From JBMDXB01 sp048594975 (GTDB lineage: Bacteria > Acidobacteriota > Vicinamibacteria > Vicinamibacterales > 2-12-FULL-66-21), in the NCBI GenBank assembly GCA_048594975.1, contig JBMDXQ010000025.1, positions 97,531-161,530 of the forward strand: a stretch of DNA of 64,000 bases, in the 5' to 3' direction. The notes beneath the pieces are model-generated. The model was not told the DNA's origin and did no database searches. It worked only from the letters and a program-made list of their open reading frames with translations. Positions 63,666 through 64,000 of the stretch are shown piece by piece. The position numbers and the translations under genes are program-made. Positions within the stretch are counted from its first letter, which is position 1; the number at the start of each line of letters is the position of its first letter.

Positions 63666-64000
63666 CTACCACCGCAACGCACGTGCAGGAGACTCAGCAG
63701 CAGGCGACCGCGTGGCGGGGGTTTCGCGGCGGCCTCTGGCAGAAGGAAATCAACGTCCGCGACTTCATCCAGCAGAACTACACGCCCTACAGCGGGGACG
63801 CGTCGTTCCTCGCGGGCGCCACCGTGCGGACCACGAACATCTGGCGGAAGCTCGAGGCGCTGTTCGTCGAGGAGCGCAAGAAGGGCGTCCTCGACGTGTC
63901 GCAGATCCCCAGTTCGATTACCGCCCATCCGCCGGGTTACATCGACCGCGACAACGAGGTCATCGTCGGGCTGCAGACCGACGCGCCGCTGAAGCGCGCG
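63662..64000 (+). CDS. pflB: Pyruvate formate-lyase, N-terminal part (3' end outside window)
   Basis: 113 codons are visible: WRGFRGGLWQKEINVRDFIQ near residue 18, YTPYSGDASFLAGAT, PPGYIDRDNEVIVGLQTDAP and LKRA, all classical for PflB (about 760 residues). The enzyme is a glycyl-radical catalyst that splits pyruvate into acetyl-CoA and formate without oxygen; it needs an activating enzyme, not visible here. The ATG overlaps the ackA stop. It completes serine to pyruvate to acetyl-CoA to acetate in one operon. Confidence 0.93.
   Translation, partial: MTTTATHVQETQQQATAWRGFRGGLWQKEINVRDFIQQNYTPYSGDASFLAGATVRTTNIWRKLEALFVEERKKGVLDVSQIPSSITAHPPGYIDRDNEVIVGLQTDAPLKRA

Noticed and set aside
1..64000. 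tRNA genes, rRNA, CRISPR arrays, prophage or insertion sequences
   Set aside because: I found no tRNA T-loop context outside coding genes, no regularly spaced repeats, and no transposase, integrase or phage structural gene in any frame.

Overview
This is high-GC (about 70 %) chromosomal DNA that most resembles Acidobacteriota, probably the Vicinamibacteria. The placement is an inference from several gene families typical of that group: an 'ADOP'-type duplicated permease (18454-20964), a large TonB-dependent receptor with a carboxypeptidase-regulatory-like N-terminus (28717-32127), a Ser/Thr kinase with a TolB/PD40-like propeller (37396-40011), a HAF-type repeat protein (34174-35064) and the coupled DUF5107/DUF4091 pair (23669-28713). 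There are no rRNAs, tRNAs, CRISPR arrays, insertion sequences or phage genes.

Layout. 1-4947 is the C-terminal part of a cyclic beta-1,2-glucan synthase-like protein (GH94), followed by a GT39-like membrane protein on the other strand. 6502-11683 is a sulfate-assimilation operon (TauE-like permease, cysD, cysN, cysH, an ornithine-cyclodeaminase-like gene), nearly all translationally coupled, preceded by a promoter and a 28-codon cysteine-rich leader ORF that looks like a cysteine attenuator. 11771-17513 holds a GH5-like hydrolase, a CHRD lipoprotein, the NAD-salvage pair pncA-pncB and a GH15 glucoamylase/trehalase. 17701-23390 carries a hypothetical protein, the ADOP permease, two tiny genes (an FmdB-type zinc ribbon and a Gln-rich peptide), an alpha/beta hydrolase and a coiled-coil protein. 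23669-32127 is a probable glycan-use block (DUF5107, DUF4091, TonB receptor). 32331-43558 contains an amidohydrolase, an FKBP isomerase, a HAF protein, a divergent NrsF/ECF-sigma pair, a beta-barrel protein with a very good promoter, a PD40 kinase, a serine hydrolase with five polyglycine-hydrolase-like repeats, and a PAP2 phosphatase.

43615-50274 is regulatory: a sigma-54 activator with two frameshifts, a bile-acid/sodium-symporter-type gene with one frameshift, and an intact MASE1 histidine kinase/LuxR response regulator pair.

50520-64000 is devoted to amino-acid catabolism. One strand carries exported asparaginase, aspartate 4-decarboxylase and the aspartate:alanine antiporter. Together these form a decarboxylative cycle that takes up Asp, releases Ala and CO2 and consumes a cytoplasmic proton. 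This operon is flanked by two gene wrecks: a porin/glutaminase chimera upstream and an internally deleted DUF481 gene downstream. The other strand carries sdaA-MFS-pta-ackA-pflB, which would take serine through pyruvate and acetyl-CoA to acetate, formate and ATP. The serine dehydratase is unusual: it has a twin-arginine lipoprotein signal while keeping all of its Fe-S cysteines, so serine deamination may happen outside the cytoplasm. The most interesting items are this exported SdaA, the Cys-rich leader of the cys operon, and the aspartate cycle with its flanking deletion remnants.
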